A stretch of DNA of 64,000 bases from Pseudonocardia ammonioxydans (GCF_900115005.1 NZ_FOUY01000016.1:88433-152432); one strand, 5' to 3'. Shown: positions 1 to 8,581, numbered from the stretch's first letter. The notes: generated by a model from the letters alone, not told the origin. A program made the numbers and translations.

Positions 1-1095
1 ATCATCGGCGTCGGGTCGTCGGGGATCCAGGCGGTCAGCGAGATCGCCAAGCAGGCCGGGCACCTGACCGTGCTGCAGCGGACCCCGAACTACGCCACCC
101 CGATCGGCAACTACGCGACCGACCCCGCCGAGGAGGCCGCCGAGAAGGCCGACTACGCCGCGCTGCGGGAGGCCTCGCGCAACCACTTCCTCGGCGTCCC
201 CTACTCCGACGTGCAGCCCTCCGCCGTCGCCGCCACCCTGGACGAGCGCAGGGAGGTCTTCGACGACCGCTGGAACCGCGGCGGGTTCCGGCTGTTCATC
301 GACGCCTACGGCGACATCCTGTTCGACCACGAGGCGAACGACACGGTCGCCCAGTACATCCGCGACCGGATCCACGAGCGGGTCGACGACCCGGCGACCG
401 CGGAGCTGCTCGCGCCGCGCGGCTACCCGTACGGCACCAAGCGCCCGCCGCTGGAGACCGACTACTACGAGGCCTTCAACCGGCCCGACGTCGACCTGGT
501 CGACGTGAAGTCCAACCCGATCGAGGCCGTGACCGAGGGCGGTGTGCGCCTGGCCGACGGCACCGAGCTCGCCTTCGACGTGCTGGTGCTGGCCACCGGT
601 TTCGACGCGTGCACCGGCCCGTTGCTGGCCATGAACGTCACCGGCCGCCGGGGCCGGACGCTGAAGGAGCACTGGGCCGACGGGCCGCAGACCTACCTGG
701 GCCTGATGGCGGCGGGCTTCCCGAACCTGTTCATGATCACCGGTCCGCAGAGCCCGTCGGTGCTCTACAACATGCCGCTGGCGATCGAGGACCACGTCGA
801 CTTCTCGGTCGCGGCGATCTCCCACGTGGAGGAGCAGGGCCGCGCGGTCATCGAGCCGACGCCCGAGGCCGAGCAGGAGTGGGTCGCCCACACCAACGAG
901 CTGGCCCAGGCCACGCTGCTGCCCGACTCGCCGACCTCCTGGTACATGGGCAAGAACGTGCCGGGCAAGCCGCAGCGCGTGCTCGTCTACCTCGGCGGCG
1001 CGCCCACCTACCGGGCCAGGTGCGACGAGGTCGTCGCGGCCGGCTACGAGGGCTTCGCGATCTCCGACCGTCACTCCGACCGCGCGTTCGCCTGA
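1..1095 (+). CDS. Flavin-containing Baeyer-Villiger-type monooxygenase, C-terminal part
   Basis: The gene enters from the left edge in frame 1, so its start and N-terminal FAD-binding fold are outside the window. The first residues seen are the second, NADPH-binding Rossmann motif (IIGVGSSGIQ, residues 1-10 of the fragment), and ATGFD near residue 198 is the usual class B motif of cyclohexanone/phenylacetone-type monooxygenases. TGPQSPSVLYN near residue 247 is also typical of this family. Such enzymes insert oxygen next to a ketone carbonyl, giving an ester or lactone, at the cost of NADPH and O2. An esterase begins 14 bases after the stop, the classic pairing for hydrolysing the ester product, and a flavin reductase and a RibB follow. 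Family assignment is solid; the ketone substrate is not known. Confidence 0.88.
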   Translation: MIGVGSSGIQAVSEIAKQAGHLTVLQRTPNYATPIGNYATDPAEEAAEKADYAALREASRNHFLGVPYSDVQPSAVAATLDERREVFDDRWNRGGFRLFIDAYGDILFDHEANDTVAQYIRDRIHERVDDPATAELLAPRGYPYGTKRPPLETDYYEAFNRPDVDLVDVKSNPIEAVTEGGVRLADGTELAFDVLVLATGFDACTGPLLAMNVTGRRGRTLKEHWADGPQTYLGLMAAGFPNLFMITGPQSPSVLYNMPLAIEDHVDFSVAAISHVEEQGRAVIEPTPEAEQEWVAHTNELAQATLLPDSPTSWYMGKNVPGKPQRVLVYLGGAPTYRARCDEVVAAGYEGFAISDRHSDRAFA

Positions 1096-1109
1096 GAGGA
1101 CCACGAACC

Positions 1110-2030
1110 ATGCCACTCGACCCGGACGTGCAGGCCCTCATCGACGGCCTCGCCGCACAGGGCTTCCAGTCCTTCGAGAAGGTCGGCGTCGACGCCACGC
1201 GCGCCGCCGTCGACTCGTTCACCGGGCTGCAGCAGCCCGCCCGGGACGTCGCCGCCGTCGTCGAGGCGGATTACGGTCCGTCACCCGAGCAGCGGCTGCG
1301 GATCTACCGGCCGTTCGGTGACGGCCCGTTCCCGGTGCTGCTGTACGTACACGGCGGCGGATTCGTCGCCGGCGGCCTGGACGTGGTCGACGAGCGGGCC
1401 CGCGCACTCGCGCTCGACGCCGGTGCCGTCGTCGTCTCCACGACCTACCGGCGGGCGCCGGAGGCCCGGTTCCCGGCCGCGCACGACGACGTGTTCGCGG
1501 CGTTGCAGTGGACGGCCAAGGAGATCGGCGCCCACTCCGGCGACCCCGACCGGATCGCGGTCATGGGCGACAGCGCCGGGGCGAACCTGGCCGCGGCGGC
1601 GGTGATCCGGGCGCGGGACGAGAGCGCCCCGCCGGTCCGCTCGCAGGTGCTGCTCTACCCGCTGGTCGACCCGGTCGCCGAGACCGCGTCGCGCGCCGAG
1701 TTCGCCGAGGGCTACCTCATCCACCTCGACGCGCTGGCCTGGTTCGGCGCGCAGTACGTCTCCGGCCCGGACGACGTCGCCGACCCGCGCCTCGCGCTCG
1801 GGCGCAACGACCTCGCCTCGCTGCCGCCGACGCTGGTCGTCACCACGGAGTACGACACGCTGCGCGACGAGGGCGAGTCCTTCGCCGCGGCCCTGGCCGA
1901 GGCGGGCACCCCGACGACGTGCACCCGGGTCGACGGGCTCGTGCACGCGCTGTACTGGGCGTCCGGGGCGGTGCCGCGCAGCGCGGAGATCCACGACGCG
2001 GTGCTCGCGCACCTGCGCGCCTCGCTGTAG
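1110..2030 (+). CDS. Alpha/beta hydrolase of the hormone-sensitive lipase type (esterase)
   Basis: The product is 306 residues, full length for the HSL/GDXG esterase family. The oxyanion-hole motif HGGGF is at residues 81-85, the nucleophile Ser155 sits in GDSAG, and Asp249 (EYDTLRDEG) with His279 (LVHALYW) complete a plausible catalytic triad. ATG at 1110 follows a GAGAGGA ribosome-binding stretch and starts just after the monooxygenase stop, so the two are very likely co-transcribed. Together they would convert a ketone to an ester or lactone and then to an alcohol and an acid. No signal peptide is seen, so it should be cytosolic. Substrate is inferred only from context. Confidence 0.88.
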   Translation: MPLDPDVQALIDGLAAQGFQSFEKVGVDATRAAVDSFTGLQQPARDVAAVVEADYGPSPEQRLRIYRPFGDGPFPVLLYVHGGGFVAGGLDVVDERARALALDAGAVVVSTTYRRAPEARFPAAHDDVFAALQWTAKEIGAHSGDPDRIAVMGDSAGANLAAAAVIRARDESAPPVRSQVLLYPLVDPVAETASRAEFAEGYLIHLDALAWFGAQYVSGPDDVADPRLALGRNDLASLPPTLVVTTEYDTLRDEGESFAAALAEAGTPTTCTRVDGLVHALYWASGAVPRSAEIHDAVLAHLRASL

Positions 2031-2170
2031 CCCTCGGGCGCAGGCGAGTTCGAGGACAGTGCCGGGACAGCGGGCCTTCGTAGCGTGGGGCCCGCACGCT
2101 CCGGCACCCGTCGATCGGCTCGGCCCCCGGAGCGTCGGAGCACGTCCGGCACTCCACGAGGGAGCAGGTC

Positions 2171-2476
2171 ATCGACACGGCAGAGCAGGCCGGCCACCGG
2201 CCCGGACGGCTGCCCGCGCGGCGCGAGCGCGGGGCCGTCCGGGCCCGGGTCCTGGAGTTCCTGCGCGACGGTCCGCCGTGGCGCTACCTCGGCCGGCTCA
2301 CCGGGGTGTGCGTGGCCGTGCTGTGGATCGGCGGCGCCGCGCTCTACCTCGGGCTCCCGCTCGGCGGTGCGCTGCGGGCACTGTCGGTCCCGGCGAGTGC
2401 GGGCTTCTCCGTGCTCGGGGGCTATCTCGGCTTCCGGCGGCTGGTCGGTCTGCGCCGCCGTCCACTCGCGGCCTGA
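2171..2476 (+). CDS. Small two-helix membrane protein with no standard start codon
   Basis: Frame 2 is open from the TAG at 2081 to TGA at 2474-2476. Over the last 101 codons about nine in ten third positions are G or C, as in real genes here. The product has a basic N-terminus, then two hydrophobic segments (around residues 46-65, VCVAVLWIGGAALYLGL, and around 72-88), ending in an arginine-rich tail. No ATG, GTG or TTG occurs early in the frame; the best-placed start is ATC at 2171, after GAGGGAGCAG. A GTG at 2306 would give only 56 residues and lose the N-terminal half. I do not recognise a family. Either a rare ATC start is used, or the start codon has mutated or been misread. Confidence 0.45.
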   Translation: MDTAEQAGHRPGRLPARRERGAVRARVLEFLRDGPPWRYLGRLTGVCVAVLWIGGAALYLGLPLGGALRALSVPASAGFSVLGGYLGFRRLVGLRRRPLAA

Positions 2477-2519
2477 CGGGCTACCCGTGTGTCGTTGGAC
2501 ACCTCCGCACCCGCAGAGC

Positions 2520-2557
2520 GTTCGTTTTCGTGACAGTTCATTTCGTCGTCAACGAAC
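2520..2557. promoter_or_regulatory. Possible operator: inverted repeat before the flavin reductase
   Basis: GTTCGTT (2520-2526) and AACGAAC (2551-2557) are perfect 7-base inverted arms 24 bases apart, ending 55 bases before the flavin reductase start. The A/T-richer composition here contrasts with the surroundings and fits a promoter region. Which regulator might bind is unknown, and the wide spacing makes this a weak call. Confidence 0.25.
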
Positions 2558-2612
2558 TAGCGTCGACGAGTGAGTGCCGGGCACCGAGGCCCGCTCCGGA
2601 GGGAGTCCCACG

Positions 2613-3107
2613 ATGACCGTGATCGAGCCGGTGACCGCCGGCGACCAGCTCCGCCAGGCCTTCGGCTGTTTCCCGTCGGGTGTGACGGCCGTCTGCGCCG
2701 AGGTCGACGGCGTGCCCGTCGGCCTCGCGGCCAGCTCGTTCACCTCGGTCTCGATCGAGCCACCGCTGGTGTCGGTGTGCATGCAGCACAGCTCCACGAC
2801 CTGGCCGACGCTGCGCGGCCGCCCGCGGCTCGGCGTCAGCGTGCTCGCCGAGGGTCAGGACGTGGCGTGCGCGCGGCTGGCGAGCAAGAACGGCGACCGC
2901 TTCGCCGACACCGCGACCACCGTGGCCGCCGACGGTGCGCTGTTCGTCGACGGCGCGACGCTGTGGCTGGACTGCACCATCCACGCCGAGGTCCCCAGCG
3001 GCGACCACGACATCGTGCTGCTCCACGTGCACGGGATCCGCGCGGACCCGGACACCCCTCCCCTGGTCTTCCACGGCAGCCGCTTCCGGCGCCTGGCCGA
3101 GGTCTGA
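2613..3107 (+). CDS. NAD(P)H:flavin oxidoreductase (flavin reductase, HpaC type)
   Basis: The 164-residue product is the normal size for the flavin reductase-like domain that supplies free FADH2 or FMNH2 to two-component monooxygenases. Family features visible are FPSGVTAVCAEVDG near residues 20-33, GLAASSFTSVSIEPPLVSVC near 37-56 (flavin-binding strand and turn), and a C-terminal region ending in FHGSRFRRL. ATG 2613 follows GGAGGGAGT. The partner oxygenase is not obvious: the upstream Baeyer-Villiger enzyme carries its own NADPH site and normally does not need a reductase, so an unlinked partner is possible. RibB 37 bases downstream suggests coordinated flavin supply. Confidence 0.85.
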   Translation: MTVIEPVTAGDQLRQAFGCFPSGVTAVCAEVDGVPVGLAASSFTSVSIEPPLVSVCMQHSSTTWPTLRGRPRLGVSVLAEGQDVACARLASKNGDRFADTATTVAADGALFVDGATLWLDCTIHAEVPSGDHDIVLLHVHGIRADPDTPPLVFHGSRFRRLAEV

Positions 3108-3144
3108 CCGTCCCCGCGAGCTGACGACGAACCCGGAGCACCCC

Positions 3145-4251
3145 GTGACGCTGCACGAGACCGACCCGGCCGAGACCCGGGTGCGCGCCGCCCTGACCGC
3201 GATCGCCGCCGGGCAGCCGGTCGTGGTCGTCGACGACGCCGACCGCGAGAACGAGGGCGACCTCGTCTTCGCCGCCACGCACGCGACGCCGTCGCTGGTC
3301 GCCTTCACCGTGCGCCACACCTCCGGGTTCGTGTGCGTCGCGCTGCCCGACGACGCGTGCGACCGGCTGGCGCTGCCGCCGATGCACCACGAGGACGGCG
3401 ACCGCTACCGCACCGCCTACCGGGTCACCGTCGACCTGCACGGCACCGGCACCGGGATCTCCGCCGCCTCGCGGGCGGCCACGATCGCCGCGCTCGGCGC
3501 GCCGGACGCGACCGCCGCGGACTTCGTCCGGCCGGGCCACGTCGTCCCGCTGCGCGCCCGCGACGGCGGGGTGCTGACCCGGCCCGGCCACACCGAGTCC
3601 GCGGTCGACCTCGCCCGGCTCGCCGGGCTGCCGCCGGCCGGAGCGCTCTGCGAGATCGTCTCCACCGACCGCCCCGGCGAGATGGCCCAGGGTGCGGAGC
3701 TCGAGCGGTTCGCCAAGGAGCACGACCTCGTCCTCGTCTCGGTCGCCGACATCATCCGCTACCGCCGGCGCACCGAGAACCCGGTCGAGCGCGCGGTCAC
3801 CACGGCGCTGCCCACCGAGCACGGTCCGTTCCGGGCCGTCGGGTACCGCGCCGTCGACGGGGCCGAGCACGTCGCGCTGCTGGCCGGCGACCTCGCGCAC
3901 GTCACCGCCGAGACCCCCGTCCACGTGCACACCGAGTGCCTCAGCGGCGATGTCCTGCGCTCCACCGCGTGCGCGTGCCGGCGGGAGCTCGACGAGGCGA
4001 TGGCCCGGTTCGCCGCGCAGGGCTCGGGGATCGTGGTCTACCTGCGTCCGGTCGACGGGGTCCGGGCATGCACCCTGCGCGAGGAGCCGCACGGCACGGT
4101 GCGCGCCGAGGAGCTCGCGATCACCGCGGAGTGGATCGTCGCCGACCTCACCACCCCCCGCGCCACGACCGGCGACGAGCCGCCGCGCCTCGCCGACTGG
4201 GCCGCGGCCCGCCACGGCCGGACGCCGGGGACCGACAGCATCGCCGGCTGA
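3145..4251 (+). CDS. RibBA-like: intact DHBP synthase fused to a degenerate GTP cyclohydrolase II
   Basis: Residues 1-200 are a good 3,4-dihydroxy-2-butanone-4-phosphate synthase (riboflavin pathway): DDADRENEGDLVF near residues 29-41, GTGTGISAA near 99 and RPGHVVPL near 132 are its active-site segments. Residues from about 215 resemble the start of GTP cyclohydrolase II, and the zinc motif is kept as C-x10-C-x-C (ECLSGDVLRSTACAC). The expected QEGRGIGL segment after YLR and everything beyond it are missing; the protein stops at 368 residues. RibB activity is therefore likely and RibA activity unlikely. GTG 3145 is chosen because it directly precedes the conserved N-terminus. Its position after a flavin reductase suggests a role in boosting flavin for neighbouring flavoenzymes rather than being the only rib gene. 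Confidence 0.82.
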   Translation: MTLHETDPAETRVRAALTAIAAGQPVVVVDDADRENEGDLVFAATHATPSLVAFTVRHTSGFVCVALPDDACDRLALPPMHHEDGDRYRTAYRVTVDLHGTGTGISAASRAATIAALGAPDATAADFVRPGHVVPLRARDGGVLTRPGHTESAVDLARLAGLPPAGALCEIVSTDRPGEMAQGAELERFAKEHDLVLVSVADIIRYRRRTENPVERAVTTALPTEHGPFRAVGYRAVDGAEHVALLAGDLAHVTAETPVHVHTECLSGDVLRSTACACRRELDEAMARFAAQGSGIVVYLRPVDGVRACTLREEPHGTVRAEELAITAEWIVADLTTPRATTGDEPPRLADWAAARHGRTPGTDSIAG

Positions 4252-4291
4252 AGGACCTGCCCGGGCTGCCGCACGTGCCGACTGACCGGGG

Positions 4292-4885
4292 TCAGTCGTC
4301 CGTCTCGGGCAGGACGAAGCCGCTCAGCAGGCGGAGTACCTGGACGTGCAACTCGTCCGGGCCGAGCCGTCCGGCCCCCCGGTACCAGCGGGCGACCGAC
4401 AGCAGCATCCCGTTGACCAGGTTCACCGCGGTCGCGGTGTCGAGATCGTCCCGGACGACGCCGGCCTGGGCGCAGTCGTGCAGCAGCTTCTCGGCTGCGT
4501 GGTTCACGTCCCGCGCCCAGGACCGGTAGTTGCGCAACGCCTGCGGCGAGAGCTGGTGCTCGTCGGCGGTGAGCACCCGGTAGTAGGTGCGGTACCGGAC
4601 CGCCGAGTCCACCTGGAGGCGGAGGTAGGCCTCGAGCTTGGCGCGCGGCGTCCGGTCGCTGGTGACGATCTCCTCGACGCCGTGCCGGAGCGGGTAGATG
4701 ACCTGCTCGACGATGGTCTCCAGCAACCAGCGCTTCGAGTCGACGTACTGGTAGAGCGTCGGTTTGCTGACGCCCGCCTCGGTCGCGACGTCGCTGATCG
4801 TGGCGTCCACGTAGCCCTTGCGCTCGAAGACCCTGGCCGCGGCGTCGACGAGCTCCTGGACGCTGGTGGCTCGCTGCCGTGCCAT
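4292..4885 (-). CDS. TetR/AcrR family transcriptional repressor
   Basis: A 197-residue protein with the standard TetR N-terminal helix-turn-helix (TISDVATEAGVSKPTLYQYV around residues 29-48) and a variable ligand-binding C-terminus. It lies 78 bases after the SDR as the last gene of a long minus-strand catabolic operon, which makes it the obvious candidate for the operon's CoA-thioester- or acid-responsive repressor. A palindrome that would suit a TetR dimer, CCTAAC-N2-GTTAGG, sits at 14265-14278 just upstream of the operon's first gene. A weaker GTCT-N2-AGAC repeat lies in its own upstream gap (about 4931-4940). Ligand unknown. Confidence 0.85.
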   Translation of the reverse strand: MARQRATSVQELVDAAARVFERKGYVDATISDVATEAGVSKPTLYQYVDSKRWLLETIVEQVIYPLRHGVEEIVTSDRTPRAKLEAYLRLQVDSAVRYRTYYRVLTADEHQLSPQALRNYRSWARDVNHAAEKLLHDCAQAGVVRDDLDTATAVNLVNGMLLSVARWYRGAGRLGPDELHVQVLRLLSGFVLPETDD

Positions 4886-4963
4886 CCCTCTCCTCCTCGG
4901 CGGCGCCGGCCCGGACCGGGCCGTGCACCTGTCTACAGACGTTATCCGCCGTGCCGGGGCGGC

Positions 4964-5725
4964 TCAGCGGGCCGGCGGACGGACCGCGGCGTCGAGGCGG
5001 ATGCACTCGGCGTTGAGGTACCCGTTCTCGACGATGCCGAGGACCATCCTCGCGAACTCGGCGGGCCGGCCCATCCGGGCCGGTTCCACCAGTGTCGCCT
5101 CGATCCCCGCCCGCACCCGCTCCGGTAGCGACTCGGTCATCGGGGTCTCGAACAGGCCCGGCGCGATCGTGTTCACCCGGACCCCGGTACCGGCCAGGTC
5201 CCGCGCCACCGGCAGGGCCAGCCCGATCACGCCGGCCTTGCTGGCGCTGTAGGCGGCCTGGCCGCTCTGCCCGTCGTACGCCGCCCCGGACGCGGTGTTG
5301 ACCATGACGCCGCGCTCGCCGTCCTCCGGTTCGTTCTGCAGCATCGCGGCGACGGCGACCCGCATGACGTTGAACGTGCCGCACAGGTTGATCCGCACGA
5401 CCCGCTCGAAGTCCTCCAGGCGAGCCGGTCCGCGCCGGGACACGACCCGGGCGGCATCGACGACACCCGCGGTGTTGACCCCGACGTGCACCGCCCCGAA
5501 CCGGTCCAGTGCCCGGTCGATCGCCCGCTCCACCGCTGCGGCGTCCGCGACGTCGGTCTCGATCCCGAGCGCCGCCGGCAGCTCGGCCGCGAGTGCCTCG
5601 GCTCCCGCGCGGTCCCGGTCCAGTACGACCACCGACGCGCCGGCCTCCCCCAGGTGGGTGCACACCGCCCGGCCGAGGCCCGAGGCGCCACCGGCCACCA
5701 CCGCGACCTTTCCCGTGATGTTCAT
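4964..5725 (-). CDS. Short-chain dehydrogenase, 3-hydroxyacyl-CoA dehydrogenase type II-like
   Basis: A classical SDR of 253 residues: the cofactor motif GGASGLGRAV is near residues 12-21, NTAG near 84, and the catalytic YSASK near residue 159. VRVNTIAPGLFETPM shortly after is characteristic of the HSD10 (17-beta-HSD10, 3-hydroxy-2-methylbutyryl-CoA dehydrogenase) branch. In this operon, after two crotonases and before a thiolase in pathway order, it would oxidise a 3-hydroxyacyl-CoA with NAD+. Its ATG overlaps the stop of the upstream crotonase by four bases, indicating translational coupling. Exact chain or branch specificity cannot be read from sequence. Confidence 0.85.
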   Translation of the reverse strand: MNITGKVAVVAGGASGLGRAVCTHLGEAGASVVVLDRDRAGAEALAAELPAALGIETDVADAAAVERAIDRALDRFGAVHVGVNTAGVVDAARVVSRRGPARLEDFERVVRINLCGTFNVMRVAVAAMLQNEPEDGERGVMVNTASGAAYDGQSGQAAYSASKAGVIGLALPVARDLAGTGVRVNTIAPGLFETPMTESLPERVRAGIEATLVEPARMGRPAEFARMVLGIVENGYLNAECIRLDAAVRPPAR

Positions 5726-6504
5726 TCGCCCACGAACTCCGGCTCGCGGCGGTCGGCGAACGCCCGCAGGCCCTCCGCGAAGTCCCGGCTCGTCGCGTAC
5801 TCCTCACAGGCCCGCAGCTCGTAGCCCAGGGCGTCGTCGAGCGGGCGGTCGAGCCCGGTCTCGACGACGTCCTTGATGCGGGCCAGTCCGAGCGGGCTGA
5901 GCCGGCCGATGCGATCGGTCAGCTCCTGTACCGCCGCGACCAGCCGGTCGTCGTCGACCACCTCGTTGACCAGCCCCGCCTCGTACATCCGGTCGGCGCT
6001 CCAGCTCTCGGCGGTGAAGAGCAGCTGCTTGGCCCGGTTCGCGCCGATCCGGCGGGGCAGCCGGGTGGCGCCGCCCGCGGCCGGGAACAACCCGTACCGG
6101 GCGTGCCCGTCGGCGAAGGTGGCCGTGCGGGTGGCCAGGACCAGGTCGCAGGCCAGCACCAGCTCCAGCCCACCGGCGATCACGCCACCGTGCACGGCGG
6201 CGATCACCGGCTGCGGGTGCCGGGCGACCTGGTCGAACAGCGCCGCGGCCCGCCGCAGGAACTCGGTCACGCCGGCGCCGCCGAGCTCACCGAGGACCCG
6301 CTTGAGGTCGGCACCGGCGCAGAACATCGGACCGGCCCCCGCGAACACCACCGACCGGACGGCCCGGTCGCCCGCGGCGTCCCGCAGCGCGGCGGCGACG
6401 CCGTCGAGCAGCTCGACCGACAGCGCGTTGCGCCGCTCGGGCCGGTTCAGGGTGATCCAGGCGGCGCTGCCCCGGATCTCGTACCGGACGTCGTCGTGCG
6501 TCAC
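5722..6504 (-). CDS. Enoyl-CoA hydratase/isomerase (crotonase) with one catalytic Glu replaced
   Basis: The 260-residue protein has the crotonase fold: CAGADLK near residues 62-68 (oxyanion hole) and GGLELVLACD at 111-120 with the first catalytic glutamate, Glu114. The second glutamate of classical hydratases, expected in the FxxPE position, is here His134 (FADGHARYGLF). Hydration by the two-Glu mechanism is therefore doubtful; an isomerase, hydrolase or retro-aldol type crotonase is as likely. Start ATG overlaps the stop of the preceding crotonase by four bases and its own stop overlaps the SDR start, so it is in the middle of a tightly coupled operon. Confidence 0.85.
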   Translation of the reverse strand: MTHDDVRYEIRGSAAWITLNRPERRNALSVELLDGVAAALRDAAGDRAVRSVVFAGAGPMFCAGADLKRVLGELGGAGVTEFLRRAAALFDQVARHPQPVIAAVHGGVIAGGLELVLACDLVLATRTATFADGHARYGLFPAAGGATRLPRRIGANRAKQLLFTAESWSADRMYEAGLVNEVVDDDRLVAAVQELTDRIGRLSPLGLARIKDVVETGLDRPLDDALGYELRACEEYATSRDFAEGLRAFADRREPEFVGE

Positions 6505-7391
6505 GGGTGGTCACTCCGATCGCTGGTGTGGTCGGGCCGTCCGCGTTGGGCATCGGCCCGGATGATCGCCGCGCCGGCCGGGTCCACGAGCCCCCCGAAC
6601 CGCTCGCGGTTGTGCGCGTGCGCGAGGTGGTGGGTGTCGAAGGTCGACTCCACCGCGCTGCGCATGCCCTGCAGGTCGAGGGCGCGGTTGACCGCGCGCT
6701 TGGCCAGCCGGATCCCGAACTGCGGACGGGCCGCGATCCGCTGCGCGAGCGCCAGCGTCTCGGCCTCCAGCTCCGCGCGCGGGACGACCCGGTTGACCAT
6801 GCCGAGGGCCTGGGCGTCGCGGGCGCCGATCGGTTCCCCGGTGAACAGCATCTCCTTGGCCCGCCGGTGCCCGAGCTCCCACGGGTGCACGAAGTACTCG
6901 GCGGCCGCCGCCCCGAACGCGCTGGTCGGGTCCAGGAAGACGGTGTCGTCGGCGGCGACGATCAGGTCGCACGGCCAGATCAGCTCCAGGGCGCCGCCGA
7001 TGGCCCGGCCCTGCACCTGGGCGATCAGCGGGCGCGGCAGCTCCCGCCACCGCAGGCACAGCCCGAGGAAGACCTCCTCCTCGGTCGCGTACCAGCCCTC
7101 GGCGCCGGGCGCGTCGAAGCCGCCGGTCAGGGTGCGCGGGGTGACGCCGTCCATGTCGAAGGCACGCTCGACGTCCAGGTCGTGCCCGGAGGAGAAGTCC
7201 TCCCCGTCGGCGGCCAGCACCACCACCCGCACGGCCTCGTCGCGCACCGCCCGCTGGTAGGCGTCGTCGAGCTCGTGCAGCATCCGGCGGTCCTGCGCGT
7301 TGAGCTTCGCAGGCCGGGCCAGCACCACCCGGGCCACACCGTCCGCCGGGTACTCGAGGCGGACCCGTGGCTGCGTGGAGTCCTCGCTCAT
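6501..7391 (-). CDS. Enoyl-CoA hydratase/isomerase family protein
   Basis: A 296-residue crotonase, somewhat longer than usual because of an insertion around residues 75-110 (FDMDGVTPRTLTGGFD) and an extended C-terminus. SSGHDLD near residue 67 corresponds to the oxyanion loop, and GGALELIWPCD at 132-142 keeps Glu136. The position of the second catalytic glutamate falls in FLDPTSAFG and is not acidic. The PTSAFGAAAAEYF stretch is common in actinobacterial crotonases of unknown substrate. It overlaps both neighbours by four bases. Two non-classical crotonases side by side suggest successive unusual steps rather than simple fatty-acid oxidation. Confidence 0.85.
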   Translation of the reverse strand: MSEDSTQPRVRLEYPADGVARVVLARPAKLNAQDRRMLHELDDAYQRAVRDEAVRVVVLAADGEDFSSGHDLDVERAFDMDGVTPRTLTGGFDAPGAEGWYATEEEVFLGLCLRWRELPRPLIAQVQGRAIGGALELIWPCDLIVAADDTVFLDPTSAFGAAAAEYFVHPWELGHRRAKEMLFTGEPIGARDAQALGMVNRVVPRAELEAETLALAQRIAARPQFGIRLAKRAVNRALDLQGMRSAVESTFDTHHLAHAHNRERFGGLVDPAGAAIIRADAQRGRPDHTSDRSDHP

Positions 7392-8581
7392 GCTCCCGTC
7401 CTTCCCAGGATGGTGACCGCCGCGACGGCGGCGTCCGGTCCGAGGTAGCCGCCCGCGTTCTCCGCGACGGCGTACCGCGCGCCCTCGGCCTGGCGGTCCC
7501 CGGCACGGCCGCGCAGCTGGTCGGCGAGCTCGACGATCTGGGCCAAGCCGGTCGCGCCGAGCGGATGCCCCTTGGACTGGAGCCCGCCACTGGGGTTCAC
7601 CGGCAACCGGCCCCCGATCCGGGTCTGCCCGTCACGGAGCAGGCCCGGGGCCTCCCCCGCGGCGCACAGGCCGAGCTGTTCGAGGACGATCAGCTCGGCC
7701 GGGGCCGCCGCGTCGTGACACTCGACGACGTCGATCTCGTCCGGCCCCAGACCCGCCGCCCGGAACGCCCGGGCCGCCACCGAGGGCACCAGCTCGCCAT
7801 AGGTCCCCGCACGGCCGGACCCGAGCGCGGTGGCGAGCAGCCGCACCGGTTCCGCACCGTGCCGCCCGGCCAGCTCGGGCGTGGTCAGTACGACCGCCGC
7901 CGCACCGTCGGACAGCGGGGCACACATCGGCACCGTCAGCGCGCCGCTGACCGTCCGAGCCCCGAGCACGTCGGCGACGGTCAGCTCCCGGCCGTACTGG
8001 GCCTTCGGGTTGGCCGCACCGTGCGCCGCGTTCTTCACCGCGACCAGGGCGAAGTCCTCGGCCGTCGCACCCGAGGCCTCCTGGTACCAGGCCGCGAAGC
8101 GCGCGTAGACGTCCATGAAGACCGAACCGGTGTCCCGGCTGCCCAGCTCCGCTCGGATCTCGGCCAGCCGCTCCTGGTCCAGCGCCGACGTCAACGCCGC
8201 CAGGGCACGACCCTTGTCCTCGACGACCAGCTTCTCCGCACCGAGCGCGACGGCCACCTCGACCTGCCCGGACGCCACCGCCAGCCACGCCTGGTGCAAC
8301 GCCGTCGCACCCGAGGCGCAGGCGTTCTCCACGTTCACCACCGACACCCCGGACAGGCCGGTCTCCCGTACCGCGTGCTGGCCGCGGACCGACTCCTGGC
8401 CCTGCAGCAGCCCGCCGAGCACGTTGCCGTAGTACACCGCGCCGATCGCCGGATCGGATGCGGCCGTACCGGCATCCGCCAGCGCCTCACTCGTCGCCTC
8501 CGCGACGAGCGAGGACACCGGCCGGTCCGGATGCTTCCCGAAGCGGGTCATCCCGACCCCGCTGATCACGACCTCACGCAC
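7388..8581 (-). CDS. Thiolase (acetyl-CoA acetyltransferase/SCP-x-like)
   Basis: The 397-residue product has the thiolase signature: the acyl-accepting Cys88 in NVENACASGATAL, ECHDAAAPAE around residue 285, and the C-terminal NPSGGLQSKGHPLGATG with the second catalytic histidine. The ACASG and KGHPLGATG wording fits the SCP-x/lipid-transfer thiolase branch used by actinobacteria for branched or steroid side chains. It would release acetyl-CoA or propionyl-CoA at the end of the operon's oxidation cycle. Its ATG lies about 45 bases after the acyl-CoA synthetase stop and its stop overlaps the next crotonase. Full length, no missing catalytic residue seen. Confidence 0.9.
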   Translation of the reverse strand: MREVVISGVGMTRFGKHPDRPVSSLVAEATSEALADAGTAASDPAIGAVYYGNVLGGLLQGQESVRGQHAVRETGLSGVSVVNVENACASGATALHQAWLAVASGQVEVAVALGAEKLVVEDKGRALAALTSALDQERLAEIRAELGSRDTGSVFMDVYARFAAWYQEASGATAEDFALVAVKNAAHGAANPKAQYGRELTVADVLGARTVSGALTVPMCAPLSDGAAAVVLTTPELAGRHGAEPVRLLATALGSGRAGTYGELVPSVAARAFRAAGLGPDEIDVVECHDAAAPAELIVLEQLGLCAAGEAPGLLRDGQTRIGGRLPVNPSGGLQSKGHPLGATGLAQIVELADQLRGRAGDRQAEGARYAVAENAGGYLGPDAAVAAVTILGRTGA

